Positions 31,797 through 43,190 of a DNA stretch of 64,000 nt are shown piece after piece. This DNA comes from Lantana camara (taxonomy: Eukaryota; Streptophyta; Magnoliopsida; Lamiales; Verbenaceae): positions 37,288,001 through 37,352,000 of the forward strand of contig CM074864.1 in NCBI GenBank assembly GCA_037501455.1. The letters are read 5' to 3'. The notes under the pieces were generated by a model. The model did no database searches, was not told the DNA's origin, and saw nothing but the letters and a program-made list of their open reading frames with translations. The number at the start of each line of letters is the position of its first letter. The first letter of the stretch is position 1. Both the position numbers and the translations under genes were made by a program.

Positions 31797-32199
31797 ACGC
31801 GAAACCCCGCGCGCGAAGGAGTCGCGCGCGCGGGCTTCGCGCGCCGCCGCCCGCCTGTGCTAGGCGTGCGCAAGGGCAACCGCCCAGGCTTGGCCGGGAC
31901 AGACCGGCCAGCCGCCCAGCTCCTCCCGCACGCCTGTGCGGGAGCCTCCCGGGCGCGCCTAGGCGTGCCCGCCCAGGGCGGCCGAGACAGGCCGCCCGCC
32001 GTCTCGCCCAGGCTGGGCGAGAATCCCGTAAGGCGTGCGGGATAGCTCGCCCAGGCCGCCCGCTGTCGCCCGCCATCCTTGCCGAGAAGAGCTGCGCGCA
32101 GGAGCGCGCGGCGTGCACTCGCGCGGCCTTGGCCGCGCGCAGTGTGCGCCTGTCGCGCGCACGCCCGCAACGAGCAGCCCGTCTCGTGCAAGGGCCCCG
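31797..32199. repeat. GC-rich island packed with stem-loops
   Basis: About 400 bases of very high GC in an AT-rich element. Perfect or near-perfect inverted repeats include TGGCCGG/CCGGCCA (31891-31910), TCCCGCAC/GTGCGGGA (31924-31943), GGGCGCGCCT/AGGCGTGCCC (31951-31970, one mismatch), GGGCGGCC/GGCCGCCC (31976-31997), TCTCGCCCA/TGGGCGAGA (32002-32022), ATCCCG/CGGGAT (32023-32043), GCGCGGCC/GGCCGCGC (32121-32138) and GTGCGC/GCGCAC (32144-32162). It lies 285 bases after the primer site, where the leader and gag start are expected. Long frames on both strands here are by-products of the base composition. Confidence 0.9.
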
Positions 32200-34639
32200 T
32201 TTTCGTAGTCCGTGTTTTTCGTGTTTCGTGCAATCCAGTCCCAATTTTATTTTTAATTTTAAAATTTTATTTTTTGAATATTTATTTTAATTTTGAATAA
32301 AACTTAAAATTGGGATTTTTGAGAAATTGAAACGGTTTATATTTTGGGAAAATACATCTTTGATAAAATTATTAATTTTCAGAAATTAATTGGAATTTTA
32401 TCTGTTTTGGTAATTGGGATTTATTGAAAACTTTTATAAATAAGACTCGCATCAAGTCGTGTTTTAAGTAATTAGGACTTGAAACGGGAATTTTAAATTA
32501 TTGACTAAATTTAAATTCTCGCAAAAGCATGTTAGGTGATCATGGGTTTAGATCTATGTATGGTTTTAATTTATGCACATGGATGGTTTAAATTGGGGTT
32601 GGAGCCCTATAGTTGCGTTTTTCAATTTAGGTTGGAGCCTCACTTATGTGCGTACTGTTATGTGATTTATTATGTGGCTTTCCATATTACTGTTTTTGAG
32701 GCCGGGGTATGCCCCGTGTAATTGTCTAAGGCCAATATGAAGATTGAGCCTTATTACTTTATGTCTTTTTCTTTTTATTGTAATTTGGTGGTGAGGTTTT
32801 ATTTTCATTTTGGAGACAATGCACCCATGGAGTAAGATGGACCATATTCAAGTAACAAGGAGGCCATAAGTGAAGACCCCTCAAAATGTTAGGGAGGGGA
32901 ATCTCAATTGTTAAATGTAATAGAGATAGGGCTCGTATTTTGTTACCGCTTTCTCTTATGTGATTTAAACTGTTTATGTGGCATGTATGTTAGAACTTGT
33001 GATTGTGGAGTGGCTCCCGCATATCACGCATAAGATAGGTAGAACCCATGATCATTACATGTTAGTATCATGCTAGGACATGTTATCTGTTTATATGCTT
33101 GTTTGAAATGCATTTAAGTTGTACTTGCATTAATCAAGACTAATTAAATTGGATAACATATATGTTGGTGAGGTCGAACCGAACAACTCTTCGGTTGATT
33201 CGAAAATTCCCATTAAATATTAAGCTCATTTCGAATAATATGTATTTAATTCGAGATGTAAATTTTGAATTAAATTCCTAGCATTCCATCAATAGGTTTT
33301 AAGTTTAGTAAGTAAAGCTAGTTATTGTCCGCGAGTCGTGGGATAGCTAGTGGAGCTTATTAGTTCTTAGTTACCTAATTGATCATTTTAAATGATCAAT
33401 ATTTCATGGTCAATTTTAGCAAGGGCGATGTCCGCGAGTCGTGGGTCGTTCGAACTAAGTTTTGATCATGATCTTATGATTGATGGGTCTGGCTTAACGC
33501 CTAAGTAAATATGGATGTCGCACGAGTCGTGGGTCCATATTCAAAGATAGGTGATGCAAAAATAATTACTAAGAGTTCTAAAGGTGTTAGAATTGGTAAG
33601 TTGTACCTACCTAGGGTTTTACTTAGAATGTCCGTGAGTCGTGGGTTCGAGGTAAAATGCTTAGGATCTTAGTACCCATTGGGAAAAGCGTTCCTCTTAG
33701 ATCTTTGGGAATTATAGATCTTTGAAAAACAGTGGGAGCTACATTAGATTAAAGACCTTATCTTTTGTATATCGTTATAATTCAGCATGCCCACATTTTC
33801 TCTGCTTAGCATTTAGGTTGTAGTTCTGTGATTCTCTACAATATGAAATGCAAACCCATTCGTATCCATCCTTAAGTCAAATAAGTTGACTAAGTCCTGA
33901 CTAACTCTAAATGGCTTCGGATCCTAAAATTCATTTTAGAATCCTACTGGAGAAAGGCGTTCTCTAAAGGGCGAAGTTTTCAATTGTGAAAAGTCGACCC
34001 GGGCCAAAAGGGAAGCAATCTGAGGTGAATGGATTTTTCCAAACCACTTAAGAGCAATTGAACCACCTCATAAAAATGTTACAAGGTATAACATTATGGA
34101 ATTATTCAATATCCCAAATGAGGAAACAAGTGCACACGAACAAGGTCTAAAGATCTTATTTGAAGATCTTATGGTCTTGATCATCAACTGAGAAAAGAGT
34201 TCTCAATGCACTGATTGCTTACATTGCTTCCACCATCATTCAAACCCTTTATGCTCAACTAGAATGATGCTAATGTAGCATAGTTAATCATTTAGTTGAT
34301 AATGATTGACAGCATCCTTAAGAAGGAATAAAAGGTTGAGATGGTTAATTCTTCTTCTAAACTCCCTAAGTTAAAGGCTTGAACGCCTAAAGAAGAAGAA
34401 ACCCTTAAGAGCCCAATTGAGGGGCATGTAAGGGGTACGCCCAAAAGACACTAGAGATCAAATTGGACGTTTGCTTCTATGGTAGCAAATAAGGACTTTG
34501 AAAGGGAACTGCATAGAGTATGAGTACTCTGAAATGTTACCTCGTTTAGTAATTCTACTAGGAATAGAATTCACTAGTCTTGAGTCAATTCTGCATAATC
34601 CGTTGTGCAAAGACTCAAGGCACTAATGTTCTGAACATA
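32200..34639 (+). other. Copia B leader and gag region, no recognisable gene
   Basis: AT-rich, no frame beyond about 60 codons. A phrase GTCCGCGAGTCGTGGG(T) or a close variant recurs at about 33328, 33430, 33516 and 33631, spaced roughly 85-115 bases, which looks like a decayed tandem or conserved leader motif. Gag would be expected around 33850-34500 but no zinc knuckle is visible. Confidence 0.55.
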
Positions 34640-35130
34640 CAACGAGATAACAAAAGTAAGTGAGATGACAAAGCTTCGAATTACTTTGGAATGTTGAGAT
34701 ATAAAAGGATTAGCAAGTCAGACACCTTAGGATCATTCTATGAAAATGAACCTATAGAGTTGACTTCCTGTGAATCCTATCTCAAAGGGAAACGTTCCCG
34801 AAACATAGTTTGCGTGAAACGTGGAACGTGCCAAAATTCTAGTGGATATCGATCCATGCTGATGAGTGTAAGATGCTTAATGTAAGCACTAGATACAATC
34901 ATCAGTTTAATCATTATGAATGAATATACTTATTGAAGTACAAATTCGAAACTTATATGAAATTCTTAGAATTTCAAAAGGAGGTTAGGAACCGAAGTAG
35001 TCGTAAGTTATAGGTAAATCGATATGATCGAGATAGCCAATATCTTAGCAACTAATTCCTTGGTCATCCTAGAGATAATAGGATTATCTCTCAGTAAACT
35101 AATTCGAGAACACATTAATGTTTCCGAATG
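34640..35130 (+). pseudogene. pol: Copia B GAG-pre-integrase and integrase remnant
   Basis: Short translated pieces in changing frames recall copia pol: a piece near 34740-34800 resembles the CESCLxGKM motif (TSCESYLKGKRSRN), and around 34920-35010 YLLKYKFETYMKFLEFQKEV matches the integrase phrase usually read YLMKHKSEAFEKFKEF. Stops are frequent. This identifies lineage and order only; no protein can be made. Confidence 0.65.
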
Positions 35131-35699
35131 ATGGAATGAAACCTAATAGGATATGGTCGATTCCATAGTAAGCTTTACTGACTTATAATCATTCTAGGAA
35201 TAAACTACTAGAATATGCAGTTAGAGATTTTGAATTTAGTACCTTCCAAAATCAGTCCTTTAGTTGCACTATGCAAAGTGACATACTAAATTCCCTAATT
35301 ATTCTTATCCAAGAATTCAATGGAATCCTCTTAGATGAAGAGGATAGTGGGAGATAAGCTTGAAATGAGTTCAAGTTTATGCAAAGATATTGGATATCGT
35401 TTCTGCAATTCCCTTAGACAAAGGTTGTTTTTCTCAGGGAATGTACCTTTCCTAAGGAATCGTTCCTATAGAAGAAGAAAGGCAAGCAAGCAGACCTCAA
35501 AGAAATTTGAGAAAAAATATCTATGCCACATATAGAAGAAACGAGCCCATCTGATAAAACTTAGCCAAATTTTAGAGTATGTACACGTGTGAAAACCCTT
35601 CTCTTAAGATGCGTTTAGAACGCGTTCCTAGATAGCCAAGGAATTACTTGAAGAGGAGACACTGTCAGATTTGGAATCTGAATAGTGTAAGTAAGCCTT

Positions 35700-37080
35700 G
35701 AAATCCAATATGGATTCCATATACTCAAACCAAGTTTTGACCTTGGTTCATCCACCTGATAGGATCAAGCTCGTGGAGCTTCGAGTAAATGGAAAGCATT
35801 ACAACCTTCTTGACGATTGAAATGCAAAAGTCCATTTGGATTGTGTTTACCATATCCTCATATTCTGACTATGAGATATGATAAATGAATATGAGAACTA
35901 TCTTGTTCAATATGAGATTGAAAGAGACTGGAATAAGGTATTTCTATAAATCTCATATTCAGTGGGAGTATGCATAAGGTATGCAAATCCCTAAAGTCAA
36001 TCTGTGGATTGATAAAGGCTTCTAGGAGTTAGACAATTCGATTCCACAGTCAAATCATTTGACACAGATAGAAGTCGAATAAGTCTCAGAGTGTACATAT
36101 GAAAGTTAGTGATGTAAGAGTCAATTTTTGGTTCTTTAGAAAACGACATCCTTCTCATTAGAAATGTCAAGGACGACGTGAAAGTTACCAATTCTTGTTT
36201 AAGAAACAATTTGACATGAAAGATCTTAGTGATTATCCTATATTCTTGACATTCAGATCTATAGAAGATAGATTTAAGAGAATAAAAGGATTATCACAAA
36301 ATGAGTACATAACCACGGTACTAAAAGGAGTTTAGTATGGACAATGGAACATCTCTTTTGAAGAGTATGTGTCCTAAGATAACTTTGAGAAAGTTAGAAT
36401 GTCCAAAATCCCTTTAAGTGAAAGGGTGCATAATATATGAAAAGTTATGTACTAAATTAGATATGGCGCAACACTAAGCGTAGTAGGCCGAATCTAATAT
36501 GACCTCAGAGAAGGTCATTAGATCTCTGTAAAGGATATCCTCAGAGTACTTGAGAAGAAATGAGGATATGTATTAGTTTACAGAGCCCAAAAGATCTTGT
36601 TGTTAGAAGGATATTTGATGTAACCGTTCATCAAACATAGATGATTATGAAATCATTGAAAGGATACAACTTCTACCAGAATGGTAATGCAATGTGTTGG
36701 AAAAGGGGTTCCAAGGACGGACATTCCAAAACTCGACTGTCGTAGTTGAGAACTTAGTCGTATTATATAACGCTAAGTTAAGTGTTTGGGTAAGAAACTC
36801 CATCTAACTAGTTAGATGAAGTTCCTAGCATGAAACGACTCCTTTCTCATATTGTATGATAAAATGGATGGTTGCTCAAGTAAGAGAACCAAGACCTCAC
36901 CAAGAGACTGAACACGTGATTACGAATCACTTTATAAGGAAAAGGTGTTTCCTAAGAGATGTGTAAACAAGAGGGTCACATCAGCAGAGAATATAGCAGA
37001 TCCACTTTGGAAACGCCCAAAGTCAATAGGCTCTCAAAGTGCATCTTGAGAAGATGGGACTTAGAATACCTAAATAGCTT
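35700..37080 (+). pseudogene. pol: Copia B reverse transcriptase and RNase H remnant
   Basis: Decayed pieces in copia order: TLVHPPDRIKLV at about 35740 (usual LVDPPxGxKxIG), NNFDMKDLSDY at about 36205 (usual FDMKDLGEA), GLSQNEYITTVL at about 36290, YRAQKILLLEGY at about 36578 and, near 36880-37010, AQVREPRPHQETEHV then ENIADPLW (usual ENIADPLTK). Every block contains stops or shifts. The order integrase before reverse transcriptase confirms Ty1/copia. Far more decayed than copia A, although its LTRs remain similar to each other. Confidence 0.7.
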
Positions 37081-37083
37081 TTA

Positions 37084-37099
37084 CGGGCAAGTGGGAGAT
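37084..37099 (+). other. Copia B polypurine tract
   Basis: CGGGCAAGTGGGAGAT directly before the LTR start TGTTAGG at 37100; CAAGTGGGAGATTG is the usual copia wording. Confidence 0.88.
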
Positions 37100-39052
37100 T
37101 GTTAGGAATAGTGCCCTAGAAAGCCGATTAGTCATAATCCGTTTTGGGACTTTCCTAGTATCACAGACAATCTTTGAATGATATACGATTGATTAATATC
37201 ATAGGCAAACACTTCTTTATATGCTCTTGTTTGGTATGCGTTTACTTTAGCTGTGCATGTATGAGAACTCCCCTAATCCTGATGACTTTAGGACTCTACC
37301 ATTTAGGTGAAATGGTTCATGAAACGAGCCCTATATCACATAAGTCATGATTAGTAAAATACTCCAAGCCGATGAGTCCTACAGACAGTGGGAGTGTCAA
37401 CCTGACTCCTCTAAGGCTTGCTTGTGGGATCACGCCCTTAAGAAGGACCACCTTGTTTCATGGAGGTGCAAAGTGTATAGTTGATACGTGCGTGATACAT
37501 GAGGGTGCTTGCTTTAATAAGTAAGTTCACTGAGGTGCCCCGTGTGAGAACATTCCTAAATGGGCAAGGAAGTTTCTATTTCAGGAAATGGAAACTTCCA
37601 GATTAGGAAATATCTCACGAGTTATTGATGTGATTAATTGATCCTTAGACTTGAGGTTCCTTGTCACTTTATGAGTTAACTCTGTAGTCTTAGGTATAAG
37701 CTTTAAAGGGTGTCCCATTAGACAACTGATTCAAGGCTTATGCTGGGGCTGCACAAGTGATTCATGAAAGTGAATGAGAATCAAGAAAGGACCTAGACTT
37801 GCATTTGCAAGGTGATCTCTTATTGTGTAAGTCATTCATATGCCATATGGAGTCCTTGGCCAAGGCAGTAGATCAAGACATCAAGAAAAGGGTTTCTTGG
37901 ATTGAGATCAAATGGATATAAAATGCACTTAGCTTTAAGACCGGATTATTAGGGTTCTGATTATTCCCTTGCCCTAGATCTTGGTTGAGAGATAGTAAGT
38001 AGGAGGATTGTATCTCGCATGAATCAATGACTTAAAGGTTCTGACGAATCCGAACATTCCAATTCAGCTAGGGGTTAAACACCTGTTGCTAGACTATGGT
38101 CGTTTAATCTGTGGACTGATTAATTAATTAATTAGGGTCACTGCTAATTGAATTGAGAACCTAGAGGGTCACACACAACAACTTGGTTACATGAGTTGAG
38201 GCTTGAAAATGATTAAACGAGTTAATCGGGCCAAGAGGGTTCCACATGTGTGAAATCACACGTGTGGCTCACGTGAGTGACACGTGTCACTGTGACACGT
38301 GTCACACACGTGTGAATATATATATATTGTATATATATGTATTAAATAATTAATTTGTTAATTATTTAATAGACTTTGGTTTAATTTTGAATTAAAAAGA
38401 AAGTCTAATTTTGGAGAAAATAATCTAGTTAATTTATTATGAATTAATTAATTAGATAAAATAAGTTATTTATTTTATAATAAATAAAGTATAAAAATTA
38501 TCCAAAATAGTTTGGATATTTTTAGCTCTCTTAAAAGTTGACTTGAATTAGAATTGAAAGTCAAAGTTGGAAAATACTTGATGATCAAGTAATAGGAGAG
38601 AGAGGAACCAAATCCTTGCCCAACAAGGAATAGGATCGGCGCCCCTCTCCCTTTCCTATATATATGGGAGCTCATGCTCCCCTTTAGAGCTAATTGACAA
38701 TTCTTTTGGTTCATGTGTTGAACACCTTCCTTTCTCCAAGATTAAATAAAACCCTAGGTTAAGCCTAAACACTAACTAGAGAACTAGCATCCTTACTAGT
38801 TAGATTGTGATCAAGTTGGTGGACTTTCTCTAGAGACTTCAAATTAGAAGTTTGAAGATTCGAGCTTTACCAAGGAGAGGGGATCAAGCCGCGAGAAGAG
38901 CGTTCTTGGGTGGCTTGAAACGCTTCAAGAAAGAACAAAAGAAAAGTAAGTTTTCTATCTTTACGAATTTGGTTACACGATTGCGAGTCCAAGGTCCTTT
39001 TGTTGGGAAAATTTTTTAAATTCCGCTGCTTTCTGATTCGTGTTTTCCAACA
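37100..39052 (+). repeat. Copia B 3' LTR
   Basis: 1953 bases, same ends as the 5' LTR. Differences include the first G-box (CACATG at 38244), loss of a short TAATTAGTGAAT block near 38125, and single substitutions. The following base 39053 is LINE ORF2, not chromovirus. Confidence 0.95.
38259..38312. promoter_or_regulatory. Five-copy G-box cluster in copia B 3' LTR
   Basis: CACGTG at 38259, 38270, 38281, 38296 and 38307; the sixth site (38244) has become CACATG, a C-to-T type change at CpG. Confidence 0.85.
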
Positions 39053-39434
39053 CTATTTGAATATCCCGCAACATTGCCCCTTCTGTAACAATCACGATGA
39101 GTCATTCCAACATCTCTTCTTCAATTGTTCCCTTACAAAACAGATCTAGAGTGAAGTTAAAAGATGGATGAAGGTTCCTTTTGCCATGAACACACTTAAC
39201 AGCACCATCCGAACTATTAAGAAATATTATTCCGGTGCAAGACCCAAGTCAAAGATCATCCAGCTCAATCTCTGTAGCACCATTGGCGCCATCTGGGAAG
39301 GTAGAAATAAAATTATCTTTGAAAACACTAGAGTTGAAGTTGAAGAAATCATTGCTAGAATTCAAAGACTTGTTTTTACGGTCCTTTACAAATTGTATCC
39401 TGTTGAGCTTATTGCTAATTACCTTATGTGCTAG
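39053..39434 (+). pseudogene. ORF2: LINE ORF2, C-terminal zf-RVT part
   Basis: Frame with CPFCNNHDESFQHLFFNC (the zinc-binding motif found after the reverse transcriptase of plant L1 ORF2), a TAG where Trp is usual (TKQI*SEVKRWM), then TIGAIWEGRNKIIFEN (the common IWxxRN motif) and a stop at 39432. This is the last 127 codons of ORF2. It joins directly to the copia B LTR; the ORF2 part between endonuclease (24209) and here, about 1000 codons in related elements, is absent. Confidence 0.88.
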
Positions 39435-39840
39435 GATACTTGATCACTTGGATCACCTTTTTTGCCTTTGTGGCCTTGTACCTTGTAATAATGTTAGGCT
39501 TGTAATGGATAATTACCCCGCCCCTGCACTCAACACACCCCACACTTTCGCACACTAAGCACAACAATCTCTTGCGTTGTTTTCCTTCGTTGCTGGTACT
39601 TCTCTCGCTTTTGTCATTATCCTTCTTAGATACACTCACACCGTCGCCTATTGTACTCTTTTCCTTTGGGGGGTTTTGTCCCATTTGGGTTTTCCCCTTG
39701 AAGGTTAATTAGGTCCGTGTCGAGTGTGTTAGATCATTTTCTTCTCGCTTTTTGGGCTTTTCTTGTATTTTTCTCGCCTTGTAACTGTACATTTTGTTAG
39801 CATTAATAATATTTTTACCTTTTCACCAAAAAAAAAAAAA
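39435..39840 (+). other. LINE 3' UTR and poly(A) tail
   Basis: T-rich untranslated end terminating in TTTTACCTTTTCACC followed by 13 A (39828-39840), then the target duplication. Confidence 0.88.
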
Positions 39841-41661
39841 GGATACCTAGTTCTGTTGTGAAGACTAGTCCCTATGAAATATGGAAAGGCAGAAAACCCA
39901 ACATAAGCTATTTCAAAGTGTGGGGGTGTGTGGCTTAGTTTCGGGTTCTTGATCCCAAACGGACTAAGTTAGGGGCTAGAGCTATTAAAAGTGTATTCGT
40001 CGGATATGCTCTTAATAGTAAGGCTTATAGATTTCTTGAGTTGGTGTCTAATGTGATAACTGAGTCCAGGGATGTCGAGTTCTTCGAAAATACATCTTTT
40101 GAAAATGAGTCTGAGCCACCCCAAATTGAGCCTAGAGGTCCCATAAAGCCGGTTGTGGAAAAAGATATTCCTACACAACCAACTGAGCCTAGAAGGAGTT
40201 CTAGAGCAAGAAAAGAGAAAAGTTTGGACAAAGACTTTATCTCTTCTGAGGCTTTATTGTTCTTGGTGGAAGGGGACCAGGATAATAAAGTGGTAAGTGA
40301 AATACCATTTGTATTTACACTTGGGACGGACCCTAAAACATTTGCAGAAGCTATGGCTTCACGAGATGCTTCCTTTTGGAAAGAAGTTGTAAACGATGAA
40401 ATGGATTCGATCTTGGGTAACAATACTTGGGTATTAGCAGACTTACCTCGTGGTTCTAAACCCATTGGCTGCAAGTGGGTATTTAGAAGAAAACGAAACA
40501 CCGATGGTACTATATCAGCTTTTAAAGCTAGGTTAGTTGCCAAAGGGTTTAGACAAGTAGAAGGGATTGACTACTTTGACACTTATGCACCGGTGGCCCG
40601 AGTTGCTTCCATTAGAATTCTTCTTGCTTTAGCCTCACTTTATGATCTATTTGTTCATCAAATGGACGTAAAGACAGCCTTTTTGAATGGAAATTTAAAA
40701 GAAGAAATCTATATGGAATAACCTGAGGGTTTTGTAGCATCGGGTACAGAAAATAAAGTGTGTAAGTTAGTTAAATCCCTGTATGGTCTAAAACAAGAAC
40801 CAAAATAGTGGCACGAGAAGTTCGACACTACTATCTTCAAATTCGGATTCAAGTATAACAGTGCTGACAGGTGCATTTACTCCAAAAGTATAGCTGACTA
40901 TATGGTGATAGTCTGTCTATATGTCGATGATATGTTGATCATTGGGACGAATATGATTGGAGTAAACGAGACTAAAAAGTATCTATCCTCGGTCTTTAAG
41001 ATGAAAGACTTAGGTGAAGTAGATACTATTTTCGGCATTAAAGTTAAAAAACATAGTGGGGGTTTTTCACTAAACCAATCTCACTATATCGAGAAAGTTC
41101 TGACTAAGTTTAAACACCTCGAGGTCAAGGAGGTGAATACTCCATTTGACAACGGACTGAAACTTAAAGAAAATACTGGTAGAGCTATTGTACTCAGACG
41201 CGAGTTGGATAACTAGCGTGAGAGATAATAAATCTACAAGTGGGTGGATTTTCACTCTTGCCGGTGGGGCTGTTTCTCGGGCAAGCAAGAAACAGACAAT
41301 AATCTCTCACTCTACCATGGAATCTGAGTTTATAGTTTTCGCACAAACTGGACAAGAGGCTGATTGGATAAGAAATATGTTATTAGACATAGATCTTTGG
41401 CCAAGTCCAATGCCTCCGATCTCGTTGTATTGTGACAGTGAAGCAACGCTTACAAAAGCATACAACGGTACCTATAATGGTAAGTCTAGACACATTGGTC
41501 TAAGACATGCATTTGTGAGACAATTGATACAAGATGGTATCATAACAATTGTCTATGTGAGGTCAAATAAAAATTTGGCTGATCTATTTACTAAGCCTCT
41601 GACGAGAGACTTAGTAGCTACAACTACAAGAGATATGAGACTTAAACCACTTGAACCATAA
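39841..41661 (+). pseudogene. pol: Copia A reverse transcriptase and RNase H (C-terminal part of polyprotein)
   Basis: Resumes the copia A polyprotein after the LINE: integrase C-terminus (TSPYEIWKGRKPNISYFKVW), connector with Pro/Glu-rich stretch, then reverse transcriptase (NNTWVLADLPRGSKPIGCKW, RLVAKGFRQVEGIDYFDTYA, HQMDVKTAFLNGNLKEEIYM, active site LYVDDMLIIG, FKMKDLGEVDTIFGIKV). Stops at about 39937, 40719 and 40806. After NTGRAI (41183) about 200 bases typical of the family are missing and the frame changes; RNase H continues with YSDASWITSVRDNKSTSGW, STMESEFIVF, YCDSEATL, KSRHIGLRHAFVRQL and RSNKNLADLFTKPL to a stop at 41659. Confidence 0.9.
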
Positions 41662-42093
41662 GTGATGGTAACCCTACCTATAATCTAGGTTTCCCCTGAT
41701 TATAAGTTCAAAGGGAAAAACAAGTCACGAGTTGGTTAGAGCTATCGAGTGGTCTCATATGTAGTAGAAGATAGCTCAATGAGTTGCAACGTGAGGAGGT
41801 TGAGTCATGCTCTTAACAAAATGCTGCATTTTACAACAAGTGCTCGAGAAACATTTTGTCTATACGAACTAGAAGTGGAGCCGGTTCTGATAGAGAGTTG
41901 TGGTTTACTCTCTTAAAGGTTCATGAAACTGGATATGGCGTATGACTTTATAAGCGCGAAGTAGTGGAGTGATTGCTGTATGAGAAAGAAAACGTGTGTG
42001 TAATAACTCCGATTGCATCACGAAGGAGTTGAGGTTCAATCTACGGACACCGTCAACTTCGATGCAGTTTTGAGCTATTTACACTAAGGGAAG
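41662..42093 (+). other. Copia A 3' non-coding region, cut by an LTR
   Basis: Region after pol without a frame. The polypurine tract and 3' LTR of copia A are not reached because the LTR beginning at 42094 is inserted after GGAAG. Confidence 0.7.
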
Positions 42094-43190
42094 TGTAACA
42101 GCCCGAAACAGGGGCAAGTTGGAAATTACGAAAATACCCCTACAATCCTAGAATATTCCTACATTCCCGAAAGTACTTTTACTATCCAATATTGTGACCA
42201 AAAGAATCCTTACATTATTTCGAGGATCGTGACACTCTCCGTGAACCATAATTCCCATCCTAACTTTAGTAGTATAAAAAATCGGCCAAAACCCTAGCTT
42301 ATAGTTCGGTCGTAAATAACTCTATACTCATCTACCTTTCCATATTCAATATTATAACCAAAACGATCCTTGAATTATTTTATGAATTTTCATATATTTA
42401 CCAAAACTCGATTCCACCATAGCAAATTTTATAAATATTTTCCCTTTTAAAAATTGTCATTTTATTTTAAACAATTAGCTTTCATTCAATATTCTAAATT
42501 TTACTCAAAACGTTTCTTGAATTTTTCTCTAAAATATGATAATTTTTACAACCTTTAACCTTCATTATAGCTTCGTTTATATAATTTTCTTATGATTTTC
42601 ATCATCTTTAATATTCATAATTTATAAACGAAAACTCTAAATATTCCAATTTATAATCAAAACGAAGCTTATTTTTCACTCGTTCTTTCATTAATTTACT
42701 ACTTCAAGGTTTCACCTCTCGACTCTTGAATAAATTTTATACCAATTTATATTTATTTTTAGACCTTCTAGAAAGTTTTAATAAATGGACATATTTTCCC
42801 CACATTTCCTATCTAATTACCAAGCATATGTGTAAAATATAATTCATCCACATTACCTAAGTAGCAACCAAGCATTTGTCTAGGATATGAAGCTTCCACA
42901 TCTCCCCTAAACTCTTAGAAATTGCAAGGTAAGCCCCTAAATCCCAAGTATAAATACCCCTCCAAGCTCATTTCCAAAACTACACCAAAATCACTCACTT
43001 TCTCTCCCTAGTTCGGCCACTCCTCTCTTCTCTAAGGTATGAGTCTTGTTATTTTATTATTTCATGCTTTATATTATCTTCTTAGTATGATAATAATAGT
43101 AACATGCTTAGATTTAATTAAATTATGCTTTAGGAATTTTATTTTATGAAATATATGCTATTTATGCTAGTTTAGGAAAAATGTGATAAC

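Larger units (their letters stand above)
29546..39052 (+). mobile_element. Ty1/copia element B with two LTRs but mismatched flanks
   Basis: LTRs 29546-31510 and 37100-39052 (both TGTTAGGAATAGTGCC ... TTTTCCAACA), a tRNA-iMet primer site at 31513 and a polypurine tract before 37100 define a complete-looking copia structure. The internal 5.6 kb holds a GC-rich palindromic island, an unrecognised stretch and badly decayed pol. The left flank CTCGT is chromovirus and the right flank CTATT is LINE ORF2; no duplication, so the element is probably a recombinant of two insertions. Confidence 0.92.
17270..39840 (+). mobile_element. L1-type LINE (non-LTR retrotransposon), heavily nested
   Basis: Left end 17270 and a poly(A) tract ending at 39840 are flanked by the 14-bp duplication. 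LINE sequence proper is 17270-18813, 22949-24209 and 39053-39840; the rest is later insertions. It has a 5' UTR, ORF1 with a DUF4283-like domain and zinc knuckle, ORF2 with endonuclease start and the C-terminal zf-RVT cysteine/histidine motif, and a 3' UTR ending TTTTCACC before the A-tract. The 5' end appears complete, as in a full-length insertion. About 3 kb of ORF2 (endonuclease remainder, reverse transcriptase) is missing. Confidence 0.92.
14674..42093 (+). mobile_element. Ty1/copia element A (split by a LINE)
   Basis: Copia order gag, protease, integrase, reverse transcriptase, RNase H is read in plus orientation from 15186 to 17269 and again from 39841 to 41661; between them lies the LINE insertion. 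The 5' side is an LTR/leader remnant next to the Tat element; the 3' side (41662-42093) is cut at 42094 by another LTR, so both LTR ends are missing from view. Many stops, a frameshift and an internal deletion make it dead. Confidence 0.9.

Noticed and set aside
31697..32244. Long overlapping frames on both strands in the GC-rich island (up to 178 codons)
   Set aside because: High GC removes stop codons by chance; the translated products are low-complexity Arg/Ala/Gly/Pro with no domain, and frames overlap on both strands.
29546..39052. The 1.95-kb direct repeat as a segmental duplication
   Set aside because: Ends, primer site and polypurine tract show these are LTRs of one element.
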